NCBI RefSeq assembly: GCF_000485595.1
Contig: NW_014577761.1
Span: 65,932 to 129,931, forward strand
DNA from: Priapulus caudatus
Lineage: Eukaryota; Priapulida; Priapulimorpha; Priapulimorphida; Priapulidae
DNA: 64,000 nt
Direction: 5' to 3'
The notes beneath the pieces were generated by a model that ran no database searches, was not told where the DNA came from, and saw only the letters and a list, made by a program, of their open reading frames with translations. Shown piece by piece: positions 11,482-23,808 of the stretch. A program made the position numbers and the translations under genes. Position 1 is the stretch's first letter. Each line of letters begins with the position of its first letter.

Positions 11482-11635
11482 GGGAAGCTATGATCAACGA
11501 GGAAGAAGCCATAATCACCAAGAGAGAAGCCATGATCACTGAGAGAGAAGCCATGATCACTGAATGAGAAACCATGAACACTCAGTGAGAAACCATGATC
11601 ACTGAGTGAGAAACCATGAATTATAATGAGAAGAC
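11482..11635. repeat. 21-bp minisatellite
   Basis: About seven units of the type GAAGCCATGATCACTGAGAG, degenerating at both ends. Because 21 is a multiple of 3, it stays open in several frames and creates spurious repetitive ORFs. Confidence 0.8.
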
Positions 11636-12137
11636 GGATAAGCAAGGGAGATCCACGCGTCGTCTGTCGTCCAAATTCGGCTCGTCCATGTTTGTGTTAC
11701 GACATTGTCATGTAAGTGCAGTTCTGATTGGCAGTGACATCTGCGGCACTGCCAACAGCTGCACAGCTGACTGTGTTTTGATTTTACCATTGTTTACAAT
11801 CAGATCATAAATAGAGCTAGAATCAAGGGGAAGGGGTTTGATTGGACTAGAGAAGAAGTAGAGTTGGATTTTTGGGCATAGAAATAGACAGGTTAGATTT
11901 TAGAGAGATAATAAGTGAGTTCAATTAGAGAGATGGCGAGTAGGTTCGATCTGGGAATAGAGAGACGATAATTCAATACTGTTGGAATGTTGTGTATTAT
12001 TTAGCTCATTAAAGTCTTTATTTGATTACTAAGAAATCGTTGCTCTTCTACTCTATCACTCTCGTTCGTATTGATATTAAAGCACACATAGCAATCGATC
12101 GTATTTGTAGTCAGGTAACGCTGTGATGCAAAGCAAA
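11636..12137. other. No feature seen
   Basis: Unique sequence without a supported gene. Confidence 0.5.
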
Positions 12138-12222
12138 GCCCTACGCACGCACGCACGCACGCACGCGCGCGCACACACACGCACGCACGCACGCACGCAC
12201 GCGCGCGCACACACACACGTCT
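12138..12222. repeat. CGCA/CA microsatellite
   Basis: Runs of GCAC alternate with GCGC and CACA tracts, in two similar blocks. Alternating purine-pyrimidine sequence of this kind can adopt Z-DNA. Confidence 0.9.
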
Positions 12223-12506
12223 TGTCTGGTACTGTACTATACAGGTCTGGTGTGGCTGTAAACGTACAGTTCATCATGCATCCCTTCTGATAACCTAATT
12301 GTTTCCCACATTTTCTTTACTGCTGTTAATTACATTTTTGAATGAAGCCGCATCAGGAGCAGTCTTGGTAGTAGGTAGTAGTGCATTCCATGTTAGTATT
12401 GTGCGGGGATAAAGAGAGTATCTATAACAGTCTTTGTTGGGACAGATGACATATAATTCAGTTCATGGGTTTGATGAGTAGTGGGTCTGGTTGAAGCATT
12501 TCTAAC

Positions 12507-12567
12507 GCACATGCACACGCACACGCACACGCACACACACACACGCACACACACACACACACACACG
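12507..12567. repeat. CACACG/CA microsatellite
   Basis: Imperfect CACACG units merge into a pure CA run. Confidence 0.9.
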
Positions 12568-12754
12568 AGCACGGTTCAGACTAACGTCACAGGTTAAAAT
12601 GCTGCAATTCAATTCAAATCTAACCATTGATAAACATTTCATTAACAATAGGCCTATATTATTAATGTAAGAATATTAAATAGATATTAACTGTTTAATG
12701 TCAAGTGGTATCAATCATATATGGTAATAGTATTAGCACATAACAACAAACAAT

Positions 12755-12906
12755 ACACACATACACACGCACGTACACATGTACACCCACACAAACGCGC
12801 ACACGCACACGCACGCACGCACACACAGTCACACACACACACGCACACCTGTCACACGCACACACATACGCACACCGCACACACACACACACGCACACGC
12901 ACACAC
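12755..12906. repeat. Compound CA/CGCA microsatellite
   Basis: About 150 bp of interrupted CA, CACG and CGCA units. The Thr/His-rich ORFs across it are artefacts. Confidence 0.9.
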
Positions 12907-13018
12907 TAGTGAAAAACTTAAACAAGCTACTGCTAGTAGCAGTACCATGTCATGTGCACTAACCAACATGTAAACTGTAAGTTTTACCATGTAAAATCAC
13001 ATGTGTTTGTATATATCT

Positions 13019-13432
13019 AACAATTCCAGACCGGTCAGAGATTACCCCAGTCTGAATTTACCCACCTATGGGCACACAGGTTAAGATCTAATTTGCGCGA
13101 ACAATTCCAGACCGGTCTGAGATTACCTCCGTCTGAATTCCAGGCCAATGTCCTATCATACTATACCACTCGCTACTGATTGAAGCCAAGGTCCTATCAT
13201 ACTATATATCACCCTCTACTTGATTTGCGCGAACAATTCCAGACCGGTCTGAGATTACCTCCGTCTGAATTCCAGGCCAATGTCCTATCATACTATACCA
13301 CTTGCTACTGATTGAAGCCAAGGTCCTATCATACTATATATCACCCTCTACTTGATTTGCGCAAACAATTCCAGACCGGTCTGAGATTACCCCAGTCTGA
13401 ATTTACCCTCCTATGGGCACCCAGGTTAAGAT
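13019..13432. repeat. Tandem repeat, ~132-bp unit
   Basis: Units begin with AACAATTCCAGACCGGTC at about 13018, 13101, 13232 and 13364; the first unit is shortened. Each complete unit contains two further near-repeats of the phrase GGTCCTATCATACTATA. The first and last units share a different ending (CTATGGGCAC), so the array is bounded by matching sequence. Confidence 0.85.
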
Positions 13433-16400
13433 ATACCTACTCCGTCACCTTCTCCCTTCCTCCTCCTCCCCCCTACTCCATCACCTTCTTCCCTGCTCCT
13501 CCTCCTCCCCTACTCCATCACCTTATCTCCTCCTCCTGCCCCCTACTCCTCCTCCATCACCTTCACTACTCTTCCTCCTCCTCCCTCCTCCATCACCTTC
13601 TCCCCTCCTCCTCCTCCATCACCTTCTTCCCTCCTCCTTCTCATCGTCCCTCTTCCCCCTACTCCATCACCTTCTCTCTTCCTCCTCCTCATCCTGCTCC
13701 CTACTCCTCCTCCATCACCTTCTCCCCTAGCTCCTCCTTCTCCTTTTCCTCTTCCTCCCCCTCCTCCCCTCCTCCTCCCTTCTTCCTCCTCCCCCTACTC
13801 CATCACCTTCTCTCCTCCTCATCCTGCCCCCTACTCCTCCTCCATCACCTTCTCCCCTAGCTCCTCCTTCTCCTTTTCCTCTTCCTCCCCCTCCTCCCCT
13901 CCTCCTCCCTTCTTCCTCCTCCCCCTCCTCNCCACCAGCTCTCTCCCCTCCTCCTCTCCGGCAACTAAAAGCTTCTTCCCAGGGGGCCCTCCCTCCCGCC
14001 TCCTTCTCCGCTACGCACCCAGCGTTCTCTCCTCTCGCCGGCCCGACTGCCTCGCGTTCGTCCACCAGCTCCTCTCCCCCTCCTCCTTCTCCACCGAGCT
14101 TCTGTCGCCCCGGCCTTCCCTCCACACAGCTCTGACTTCCTCCGACCTTTCCTTTCCCTCTCCTCGGCTTCTTAGCGCAAGCTCTCTCCCCCTCCTCCTC
14201 CTCAGCTTCTTCCCGCTCCTCCTCCGTCCACCAACGCTTCTCCCCCTCCTTCCAGCTTCTCCTTCTCCCCGCTCGCTCCTCTCTCCTCGCAGCTTCTCCC
14301 CCCTCCTCCTTCTCCCACCACGCTTCATCGCCGCTTCCTCCTTCTGCGCCCACCGCAGGCTTCTCCACCCTCCTCATTCTCCACCAGCTTCTTCTTCCCC
14401 CTGCTCCTTCTCCACCAAGCGTTCTCGCCCTCGCTTCTTCTACGCAAGCTTTCTCGCCTTCTCCCCTCCTCCTTCCTCCACGCAGCTTCTCCCCTCCTCC
14501 TTCTCCAGCCAGCTCTCGACCCCCTCCTCGCACCACCTTCGCCTCCCTTCTCCTCTCCTCCTTCTCCCAGGCCAGCTTCTCGCCCCGCTCCTGCCTCCCT
14601 CCAGCCCAGCTTCCTCCCTTCGTCCCCTCCTTCTCCACTCAGCTTCCTCCGCTTCTCCCCCTTCCTCCCTTCTCCACCAGACTTCTCCGCCCTCTTCCTC
14701 CCCTCTCTCTACCAGCTTCTCACCTTCTCACCGCCTCCTCCTTCTCCTCCAGCTTCTCCCCCCCCCTTGCTCGCACCACCTCTGCTCTTCTCTACCACCG
14801 CTCCACCAGCTTGTCTCCCGTCCTCTTCTCCACCAGCTTCTCGCCCTCCTCCACCCCGGCTTTCCTCCTGCACCTCTCGCTCCTTCTGCCACCAAGCTTC
14901 TCCGCCCTCCTCCTCCCTACCAGCTTTCTCCCTTCTCCCCTCCTTCTTCTCCACCGAGCTTCTCCCTTCTCCCTCTCCGCCTCCTTCTCCACCAGCTTCT
15001 CCCCCTCCTCCTCCTCCACCAGCTTATCCTTCTCCCCTCCTCCTCCTCGCACCAGCTTCTCCCTTCTCCCCCTCCTCCTTCTCCTCCAGCTTCTCCGCCT
15101 CCTCCTTCTCCACCACCTCCTCCTTCTCCACCACCTCCTCCACCAGCTTGCTCTCCCGCTCTCTCCACCACCTTCTCCTTCTCCCTCTCTCCTTCTCCAC
15201 CAGCTTCTCCCCCTTCCTCCTCCTCCACCAGCGTTCTCCGCTTCTCCCCTCTTCTTCTCCACCAGGCTTCTCCCTTCTCCCCCCTCCTCCTTCTCCACCA
15301 GCTTCTCCCCTTTTTCCTCCTCGCCCAGCTTCTCCCTTCTCCCCCTCGTCCTTCTCCACCAGCTTCTCCCCTTCCCTCTCTTCTCCACCAGCTTCTCTCC
15401 TCCTTTCCTCCAGCTTCCTCCCCTCCTCCTTCTCCACCAGCTTCTCCCCTCTCTCCTTCTCCACCAGCTTCTCCTCTCTTCGCGTTCTCCATCACCTTCT
15501 CCCTTCTCCGCCCTCCTTGCTCCACGTAGCTTCCCCCTCCTCCTCCACCACAGCTTCTCTCCTTCTTCCCCGCTTCTTCTTCTCCACCAGCTCTCCGCTT
15601 CTCCCCCTCCTCCTTCTCCAGCCCAGCTTCTCCCCCCCCTCTCCCTTTTCCCTCCCCTCAGCTTATCCCCGCTGCTGCTCCCTTCTCCACCAGCTTCTCC
15701 CCTCCTTCTTCTACCAGCTTCTCCTTCTCCCCCCTCCTCCTTCTCCACCAGCTTCTCCCCCCTCCTCCTTTCCTCCACCAGCTTCTCCCTTCTCCCTCCC
15801 TCCTCCTTCCCTACCTTTCCTCACGCTTCTCCCCCACCAGCTCGCCCTGTCTCCCCCTTCTCCCTTCTCACAGCACTTCTGCCCTTCTCCCACCTCCTTC
15901 TCCACCTCGCTTCTTCTCCCACCAGCTTCGCTCCCCCACTCTTCTCTCACAGCTTCCCGCTCCCCCTCCTCCTTCTCCACCACCTCCTCCTTCTCCACCA
16001 CCTCCTCCACCAGCTTCTCCCCTCCTCCTTCTCCACCAGCTTCTCCCCCTCCTCCACCACCTTCTCCCTTCTCCCTCTCCTCCTTCTCCACCAGCTTCTC
16101 CCCCTCCTCCTCCTCCACCAGCTTCTCCCTTCTCCCCCTCCTTCTTCTCCACCAGCTTCTCCCTTCTCCCCCTCCTCCTTCTCCACCAGCTTCTCCCCCT
16201 CTTCCTCCTCCACCAGCTTCTCCCTTCTCCCCCTCCTCCTTCTCCCCACCTACTTCTCCCCTTCCTCCTTCTCCACCAGCTTCTCCCCTCCTTCTCCACC
16301 AGCTTCTCCCTTCTCCCCTCCTCTCTTCTCCACCAGCTTCTCCCCCTCCTCCTTCTCCACCAGCTTCTCCCCCTGCCCACACCACCAGCTTCCCCCTCCT

Positions 16401-16640
16401 TTTCTACCAGCTTCTCCTTCTCTCCGCCTCCTCCTTCTCCACCAGCTTCTCCCCCTCCTCCTCCTTCTCCACCAGCTTCTCCCTTCTCCCCCTCTTCCTC
16501 CTCCACCAGCTTCTCCCTTCTCCCCCTCCTCCTTCTCCACCAGCTTCTCCCCTTCCTCCTTCTCCACCAGCTTCTCCCCTCCTTCTTTTCCACCAGCTTC
16601 TCCCTACTCCACCTACTAGTACTACTCTAAACTTCCTCCT
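13432..16640. repeat. 3.2-kb polypyrimidine tract with a 27-bp minisatellite core
   Basis: The + strand is almost pure C and T, with sparse A and G. From about 14,000 on it is built of degenerate 27-bp units of the type CTTCTCCACCAGCTTCTCC followed by CCCTCCTC. Because 27 is a multiple of 3 and the strand lacks stop-forming A and G, all frames stay open for hundreds of codons. The Ser/Pro/Leu-rich + frames and Glu/Gly/Arg/Trp-rich - frames are artefacts. There is an N at 13931. Such mirror-rich homopyrimidine DNA can form triplexes (H-DNA) and is hard to sequence, so its length is uncertain. Confidence 0.95.
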
Positions 16641-17014
16641 CCCTCCCCCTCCCCCTCCCTACACTGCTCCTTCGCTACCTAGCTGTACCAGAACTTGGCA
16701 TGGCAGAACTTGCAGAGTGTGCACAAGCTATCGTAACACAAAGACGAGCTGTCATTGGTCGGGTCGGCGGGGCGGGGCTATCTCATATATTCGCACTCGT
16801 CAGATATTTCGCGCGACAGCCGGGCGTGAGTGCATGCATGCATATATGCGCGTGTACGCATGGACCGAAAGAAAGAACAAATTAAAGCTTGGGACTGAAA
16901 TACGCACGTACGCACACATACATAAGCGCATGTACGGCTTTGTACGCACGCATAAATGCAGACAGTTGAAATGTACGTGTGTGTTTATATTAATAAATAT
17001 ATATATATATATAC
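16641..17014. other. No gene; transition into satellite
   Basis: Contains short TGCATGCATGCA and TATATA runs only. Confidence 0.5.
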
Positions 17015-19197
17015 GAATAGATATATACGATCGATTTACATGACTGGACGATGCTGACCCCTCGTGGCAAAAGCCGGCATCATAGGCCACCCCCACTTAC
17101 GTACTTTACCGTTACTGTAAAAGCTACACACGCGCCAACCCTATACGCGCCTAATGCGCATGTGTCGCTGTAGTACGCGTGTGTTGCTGCGCCTAATATC
17201 ATTAATATAATGACGTACGTGTGATATCATTCCTGGTGTAATTGTCACACCTACCGCGAACTTTATGTAATCTGTACCAGAACGTTAAATTATTTGTACC
17301 ATTATGATATACTATTTGTAGCAGTATGTTATTGTAATCGGCTCCGTATAGTTTGCTTCCAGTTTTATCCTGACAGGTTGAAATTAATTGTATTAATTAG
17401 GTTATGTTAATTATATCCGAAATACATCAGAATGTTATACAATTTGTACAAACGTGTTTTAGAAAACGTACTTAATGCGTGGTAACGTATGCGAGCTAGT
17501 TTTACCTGCATGTACTTGTGGTGGTTTGGTGCATATCGCTTCTGGAGTAAAGTAACACACCTATCATATAACACATGTAACACATCTTGTTGTTTCATAG
17601 ACGTATTGTGAGGGTTTTTGACGAGTGATATCCGCGAACTCTGGGGATTAGGTAAAGCCTACTAAAATATGTGTATGTGTGTGTATATATATAAATATGA
17701 TATATATATATTTATATTATATTTTATTATATTTTATTTATATTATATTTATATAGTATAGATATATTATACGATCGATTTACGTGACTGGACGATGCTG
17801 ACCCCTCGTGGCCAAAGCCGGCATCATAGGCCTCCCCACTTACGTACTTTACTGTTACTGCGCCTAATATCATTAATATAATGACGTGTGATATCATTCT
17901 TTGTGTCATTGAGTTACACACTTACCGCGAACTCTGGGGATTAGGTAAAGCCTACTGAAATATGCGTTTCTGTGTGTTTATATTAATAAATATATATATA
18001 TACGAATATGTTATATACGATCGATTTGCATGACTGGACGATGCTGACCCCTCGTGGCAAAAGTCGACATCATAGATTATAGGTCATAGGTTAGAAGCTT
18101 AACTGCGCCTAATATCATTAATATTAATGACGTGTGATATCATTCCTGAGTCACTGAGTTACACACCTACCGCGAGCTTTATGTAAATTGTACCAGAACG
18201 TTAAATTATTTGTAGCAGTATGTTATTGTAATTGGCTCCCCATATTTTGCTAATAGCTTCCAGTTTTATAATGACAGCTAAGTTGAAATAATTGTATTAG
18301 TTAGGCTATGTTAATACATCCGAAATACATCAGAATGTTATACAGTTTGTACTAACGTGTGGTAACGTTTGCGAGCTAGTTTTACCTGCCTGTTCGTGTG
18401 GTGGTTTGGCGCATATCGCTTCTGGAGTAAAGTAACACATCTTGTTGTTTCATAGACGTATTGTGAGGGTTTTTGACGGGTGATATCATTCTTTGATACA
18501 CACGTACCGCTAACTCTGGGGATTAGGGGAAGCCTACTGAAATACATGTATGTATGTATGCGTGTTTAGATATGTACGAATATATTTACGATCGACTTAC
18601 TGACTGGACGATGCTGTCCCCTCGTGGCGCAAGTCGGCATCATAAGCCATCCTCAACTTACGCAGTTAACCCGTTACTATGAGAGCTTAACTGCGCCTAA
18701 TATCATTAATATAATGACATGTGATATCATTCCTGGGTCATTGAGTTACACACCTACCGCGAACTCCAGTAAAGCCTACTGAAATATGTGTCTGTGTGTG
18801 TTTATATTAATAAATAGATATATATATATACGAATAAATTATATACGATCATAGATAATTTTATATACAACATATGTGTTGTATATATCTATGATACGAT
18901 CGATTTGCATGACTGGACGATGCTGACCCCTCGTGGCAAAAGCCGGCATCATAGGCCTCCCCCACTTACATATACTTTACAGTTACTGCGAGAGCTCAAC
19001 TGCGCCTAATATCATTAATATAAGGACGTGTGATATCATTCCTGTGTCATTGAGTTACACACGTATCGCGCACTTTATGTAATTTGTACCAGAACGTTAA
19101 ATTATTTGTAGCAGTTTGTTATTGTAATCGGCTCCCTACATTTTTGTACTAACGTGTTTTAGAAAACTTACTTAACGCGTGGTAACGTATGCGAGCT
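17015..19197. repeat. Satellite-like array of irregular unit length
   Basis: A conserved block GACTGGACGATGCTG followed by CCCCTCGTGGC recurs at about 17041, 17783, 18032, 18601 and 18912, always preceded by ATACGATCGATTT-type sequence. Between blocks, shared phrases such as CGCCTAATATCATTAATAT and ATTAGGTAAAGCCTACTGAAA recur in constant order, with different internal deletions. The spacing is therefore about 250 to 740 bp. No coding potential was found. Confidence 0.85.
18845..18905. repeat. AT-rich palindrome inside the satellite
   Basis: ACGATCATAGATAATTTTATA is mirrored around ACATATGT into TATCTATGATACGATC. A cruciform is possible. Confidence 0.55.
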
Positions 19198-19555
19198 AGA
19201 CAGTCTGCAGCCGGATATACGCGCGAAGCGCGAACAGCGCCACCTGTGGCGCCATTTGAGATAACTCGCTGCTCTATATTTAGAACCATTTCACCGGTTA
19301 TATCAAATGTGCCTGTAATCGGTCAATTGAGCAGTTCTGGGTGATTGCAGAAGCCTTTCGACTGTGCACGTAGGGCGAGAATAAATCCAATGGTCGTTAT
19401 TGCTACTTGTTTTCGTTGGCGCGTTAGGTTTTCTTCTAGAAAAGCGATTTCGAATTTATTTAATTCCACGCCCTGAACTTATTCTCGTAGATATCGCGGC
19501 CCATAGATGGCGTGACGAGGCTCTCTTCGAGGGATTTTGCAAAGAATTTTCTTTA

Positions 19556-19829
19556 GACTGCCCCGCGGTGCAGAGTTTGACACGCTGCACTAACTTTAGT
19601 GTAGCGAAAGAGACTTGCCCGAATGAACGTCCGTACCAGTCTTTTGAGCACGGCAGACCTGACTGATTTATGGTTGTTTACACTGATGTATAGACTGCCC
19701 CGCGGTGCAGAGTTTGACACGCTCCACTAACTTTAGTGTAGCGAAAGAGACTTGCCCGAATGAACGTCCGTACAGTCTTTTGAGCACGGCAGACCTGACT
19801 GATTTATGGTTGTTTACACTGATGTATGT
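19556..19829. repeat. 137-bp tandem duplication within copy 1
   Basis: Two units starting GACTGCCCCGCGGTGCAGAG. Copy 2 has only one unit (near 27125). Confidence 0.85.
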
Positions 19830-19939
19830 CTGAGCGTCTGTTATTACCCCCGATGCTGTGATGTTTCGCATCATGACGTCAGACTTCAAGCATGTATATA
19901 ATATAGCAGAGCAGTAGGCGTACGGCAGGCAGGTAGGTC

Positions 19940-20040
19940 CTGGTAGTTACTAGTACTAGTACTAGTAGTGCTGGTAACTTAGTAGTACTACTACTACTAG
20001 TACTAGTAGTAGTACTTAGTAGTAATTATTGTAACATGTA
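19940..20040. repeat. CTAGTA-rich palindromic segment
   Basis: TAGTACTAGTACTAGTAGT and its reverse complements alternate through the segment. The same segment occurs in copy 2 near 27375-27460. Confidence 0.7.
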
Positions 20041-20980
20041 CTTGTAGTAATACAAGTATTCGTAGCCGTAGGTGTGGAATGTAATACCAGTGTCTCTCTG
20101 GATGTTGCTGCCAGTGGCTGGTACGATGGAATATATGCAAAAACGGCAAACCACATACCGCACCGGCACCGGTTGGTGAAGTACATGTTACAATAATTAC
20201 TACTAAGTACTACTAAGTAATTAACTTACTAATAATGACGAACCCTAACCATAACCCTAACCTATTATATTGATATAATATTATATTATATTGATGTAAA
20301 TGACATTGGTTTTATTGCCCATGCCATACATTGGGGCCCATATAATATTGGGAGCCATGTTCTCTATCCTTGAACCACTAGTACTACTAGACTACTACGA
20401 CTAGCAAGAAACGCTCTTTGCTAGGGTTAGATACCCCTAGGCTATACTAGACACAGGCACTTGAAGCGTTTCAATAAAATATAATGCTAACTAAATACGA
20501 AATATATTTACTACGAAATTGTTAATGTTTCTAGTATAGGCGGCTAATAGGCCTACTCTCTTTCAAGAAGGTTGCGAGGTGCAAAGGCTATATATAGACT
20601 ACGACTCGCTCTCACCTCGATTAGCCATTGAGTGACTAAGCTAAGCCGAGAGGTGCGAGAGTGGCAGTCTATGGGCTATAGGCGGCGCAGGCGGCGCACT
20701 GCTTTCGAACTGCCGTACGAGCCTCGCCATTGAACGTTGCAAAAAACGTTGCAGCGTTGGGGCGCGAAGAGCGGCCGGTAGGTGTTTCTGATTCTGACAG
20801 CCGTTTCCATTACTGGGCAAGGTTTGCGAATGTCAGAATTTCGACAGTCTTTCTGTCATTTCGCGTGACCACGCTCGTTACGAACAGATTACTCGGTTAC
20901 AGTTTTTTATAACAAGTGAACACTGTTTCACGTCCCAAATTTCTACCCTTTGTGTCCCCACTAAAATTGCGGACTCTTCG

Positions 20981-21041
20981 CTGGCAGCTATGGATCCGTG
21001 CGCCCGCCAATTTATTACGCGCACGGATCCATAGCTGCCAG
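20981..21041. repeat. Perfect hairpin, 23-bp arms
   Basis: CTGGCAGCTATGGATCCGTG plus CGC pairs exactly with 21019-21041 across a 15-nt loop. The copy-2 version (28405-28462) has lost several bases, mostly from doubled letters, and pairs less well. Confidence 0.85.
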
Positions 21042-21174
21042 CGCTGCATACTGTCGTAGGACGTTCCCGCGGTCGCGTGCGCCTTGCCGGCGGAACTGCG
21101 CGAAAGATCTGCGCTTCAGCGCTTCGGATGAAATCTCCTTTCGGCAACGCTTCCTCTAGTATCCCGTCTCATCT

Positions 21175-21390
21175 GTTTTACCTGGCTGTACGTGTGGTGG
21201 TTTGGCGCAATATCCCTTCTGGTAAGAAAAGTAACACCTTGATGTTTCATAAGACGTATTGTGAGGGCTTTGACGGGTGATATAATTCTTTGTGTCATTG
21301 AGTTACACACTTACCGCGAACTCTGGGATTAGGTAAAGCCTACTGAAATATGCATTTGTGTGTGTTTATATGAATAAATATATATAAATT
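21175..21390. repeat. Displaced satellite fragment ending at an N
   Basis: This is the continuation of the 17-19 kb satellite (TGTGGTGGTTTGGCGC, TTAGGTAAAGCCTACTGAAA). It resumes after a 2-kb interruption and ends at the N at 21391, where earlier copy-1 sequence starts again. It looks like a local mis-join or a complex rearrangement. Confidence 0.75.
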
Positions 21391-22083
21391 NGGTTACGAA
21401 ACAGAGTCTACTCGGTTACAGTTTTTTATAACAATGTAACACTGGTTCACGTCCCGAAATGTCTACCCTCCTGTTCCTGCGCACTAAAATCACGTGCGGA
21501 CTCCTTGCCGGCAGCTATGCATATCCGGCGCGCCCGGCCAATTACATTACGCGCAGCGAGCACCTCCATAGCGTGCCACGCCTGCATACTGTCGATAGAC
21601 CATTCCCGCGGCTCGCCGGTTCCGCCTTGCCGCGGGAACTGCGCGAAAGATCTGCGCGTCAGCCCTGTCGTCGATGAAGATCTCCTTTCGCAACGCTTCT
21701 CTAGTATTCTCCGCTCTCATCTGGATACAGTTTACATTGCTTCTATCTAACTGAATTAAAATAGTCCACTTTCTACGTAAAGAAAAGTGACGAATTCAGT
21801 TAACGGCTTTGATTACGTGCGTGTCAGGTATCACTGGTCGTGCCCTCACTCCCCACGATAACCCCTGCGACATATGAACTTATTGTTATGCGGTCATAAA
21901 AACACTGGGGTCATGCCGCAATCAATTTCTTAGACTGTCACGAGGTTTGTTGGTGTGGCGAATCATGCATTGAGGGAGTTCATGCTCTCGGCTCTAGATG
22001 TTTTGGATGGGCTATCTACGCTCAGGAACGGAGCGTATTCGAATTCGCTCCCGTTTACAAGTCTCTCTAAACAGCTGTTGCGA

Positions 22084-22190
22084 TAACTAATAACTGATAA
22101 ACCGATAACGGATAGACTGATAACTGATAACTGATAACTGATAACTGATAGACTGATAACTGATAGACTGATAACTGATAAACCGTAGTA
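22084..22190. repeat. GATAACTGATA tandem minirepeat
   Basis: Repeats of ACTGATA and ACTGATAG of 7-8 bp. A matching tract in copy 2 lies at 28951-29060. Confidence 0.85.
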
Positions 22191-22472
22191 TTTCAGCGTA
22201 ATATGAGGGGAAAAGTGCCGGTCAGGAGGACCGGCAGTTTCGTAGAGATGGTGGCCGAAGCAAAAACTTGGTGGCCTCGGGCCTCCGGGTCGGCACTAAT
22301 TTCGAAAGCTGCGTAGGAGATGTAAATTTTATAGTACACTAGTTATAGATCTAATCTTTGTTCAATGTATAGTAGGTATGTTAATAAATTGAGAATCGTC
22401 TGCCACGTGCCATTAGAAATATTATTGATGGTGCAGTATGGTATCTCACCGCATGTCTACCATTTTCTGCAG

Positions 22473-23051
22473 GAACACCGACATTTTCCCAATTGTGAAT
22501 TACGCCACACAGTTGCGTAGCATGCATCAGGCGGAGCGACACGCTGTCCTCATGCCGATCAACAATGCTCACAAAAGCATTATGGTTCGAGCTGTGATAG
22601 TAAAGCAGTTGGAGATGAGGTAGATATCGTTGTTAATCATCTACATCTGCTAACAAGTAAAGTGGTAATAATTGCTATTTGTCTCCATGGCTGTCTAACA
22701 GCTGTCTTATGCACCACCCTGACAGGTTCAGTCTTTTGCATTTTGTTTAAAATCATCATAATCAGTAATAAATGAAATGTTTGCCAGTAAAAATACTGAA
22801 GTTTTGGTAGCAACTGCAGGGTTACAAACAGCAGTTACAATTAAGAACTTGAAGACTAATAATTAAGACTAGGAAGGTTTCTTGCGTTAGATTTCTTTTA
22901 TTAGCTATTTGTCGACTGAAGTCGATGTTCTTTAATTTTCAGTGAATGCGCGCAAGTCCTTGTTTCGCAAAAGAACACGATACACATTCCAGTAGGAACC
23001 ATCGGCCTGGGTGATTATGGCCTGTGGTTTAGTGTGGCACGAATAGTTCAG
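22473..23051 (+). pseudogene. Duplicate NUDT18 exons 4 and 5, in frame but upstream of the Nudix exons
   Basis: Exon 4-like: 22473-22619, after TTCTGCAG and before GTAGAT, reading [20 protein letters not shown] and on to VKQLEM. Exon 5-like: 22943-23051, after TTTTCAG and before GTAAGA, reading [19 protein letters not shown]. Both match the region after the Nudix fold in vertebrate NUDT18 as I remember it. Phases (2 nt in hand, 1 nt supplied) fit each other and exon 3. Yet they lie before exon 1, so as assembled they cannot follow it. Either this is a partial gene duplicate or the order is an assembly error. Confidence 0.7.
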
Positions 23052-23377
23052 GTAAGAATACACAAAGACTTGTTAACAGCTTTTCTGCAGTTTGTTGTCG
23101 AGAGCAGGCTTTGCAGTCTTGCTTGCCTAGAAACAAGGAATATTTGCAACATGACACCTGTGTGTGTCACGTGTCACACATAATATGGTCATATATGTTT
23201 ACGTATGTCACATCATTAGAAAGTAAAAGATCCTAATTTCATATGATCATAAGAAAGGTCATGGTAAGAGTGGGATTATCTGATTAGTTCTTGCATGTCA
23301 TAGATGAGTTCCCCTCGCATTAGTGTTTGAAAAACATATCCGTAAATGTGCAAGCCAATGAATATTAAATACACAGC

Positions 23378-23443
23378 AGTAGCTGCAGCAGCAGCACCAG
23401 CAGTAGCAGCACTAGCAGCCACAGCAGCAACAGCAGCAGCATT
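23378..23443. repeat. CAG/CAGCAC trinucleotide tract, copy 1
   Basis: Interrupted CAG units mark the right end of copy 1. The copy-2 tract is about three times longer. Confidence 0.9.
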
Positions 23444-23808
23444 CATGGAACATTGCTACGATAATGTTTTTGAGCAAAATGTTCGGCAATGTGCGCCGGG
23501 CTTTAGTGAATTATTCTAGTGATAGTTGGCCAACAATGCATTGCTATCCAGCACATTACAACAGAACGTTGCAAGCAATCGATAGTTCGGTCCATCTTTA
23601 AACTCTTTCTTTCATCATATAACCAAACAACAGATATAATTAGTAGTGAATAAAAACAAAACATTTGTTTTTATTCACTTTTAATATAATTTATTGAATA
23701 TATATTATAACATATCCTCTTGTATCTCGGGATACAAAGAGGTTTTATATAAACTGAATTAACCATGCATGTATTGTAATAAATTATCATCTATCTTTAA
23801 TATTTCAG

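Larger units (their letters stand above)
19198..23440 (+). repeat. Large duplicated block, copy 1
   Basis: From about 19330 on, this block matches 26895-30340 nearly base for base. The first ~130 bp are more diverged. It carries NUDT18 exon 4 and 5 sequences, a GATAACTGATA minirepeat (22084-22190) and a CAG run. Compared with copy 2 it has an extra 137-bp tandem unit at 19556-19829 and about 560 bp of satellite plus re-duplicated sequence at 21175-21730 around an N at 21391. Confidence 0.9.

Noticed and set aside
12001-12973. Thr/His and Cys/Val/Arg repeat proteins over CA-rich DNA
   Set aside because: Translations of microsatellites.
13312-16619. Very long Ser/Pro/Leu-rich + frames and Glu/Gly/Arg-rich - frames (up to 758 codons)
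   Set aside because: They are by-products of a homopyrimidine 27-bp minisatellite. All frames are open, with no splice sites, start context or conserved domain.
17015-19197. CRISPR array
   Set aside because: Repeats are long, irregularly spaced and share spacer sequence. The genome is animal.
19400-19666. 88-codon frame starting LLVFVGALGFLLEKRF
   Set aside because: Lies in duplicated non-coding DNA. The equivalent frame in copy 2 is not maintained and crosses a tandem-repeat boundary.
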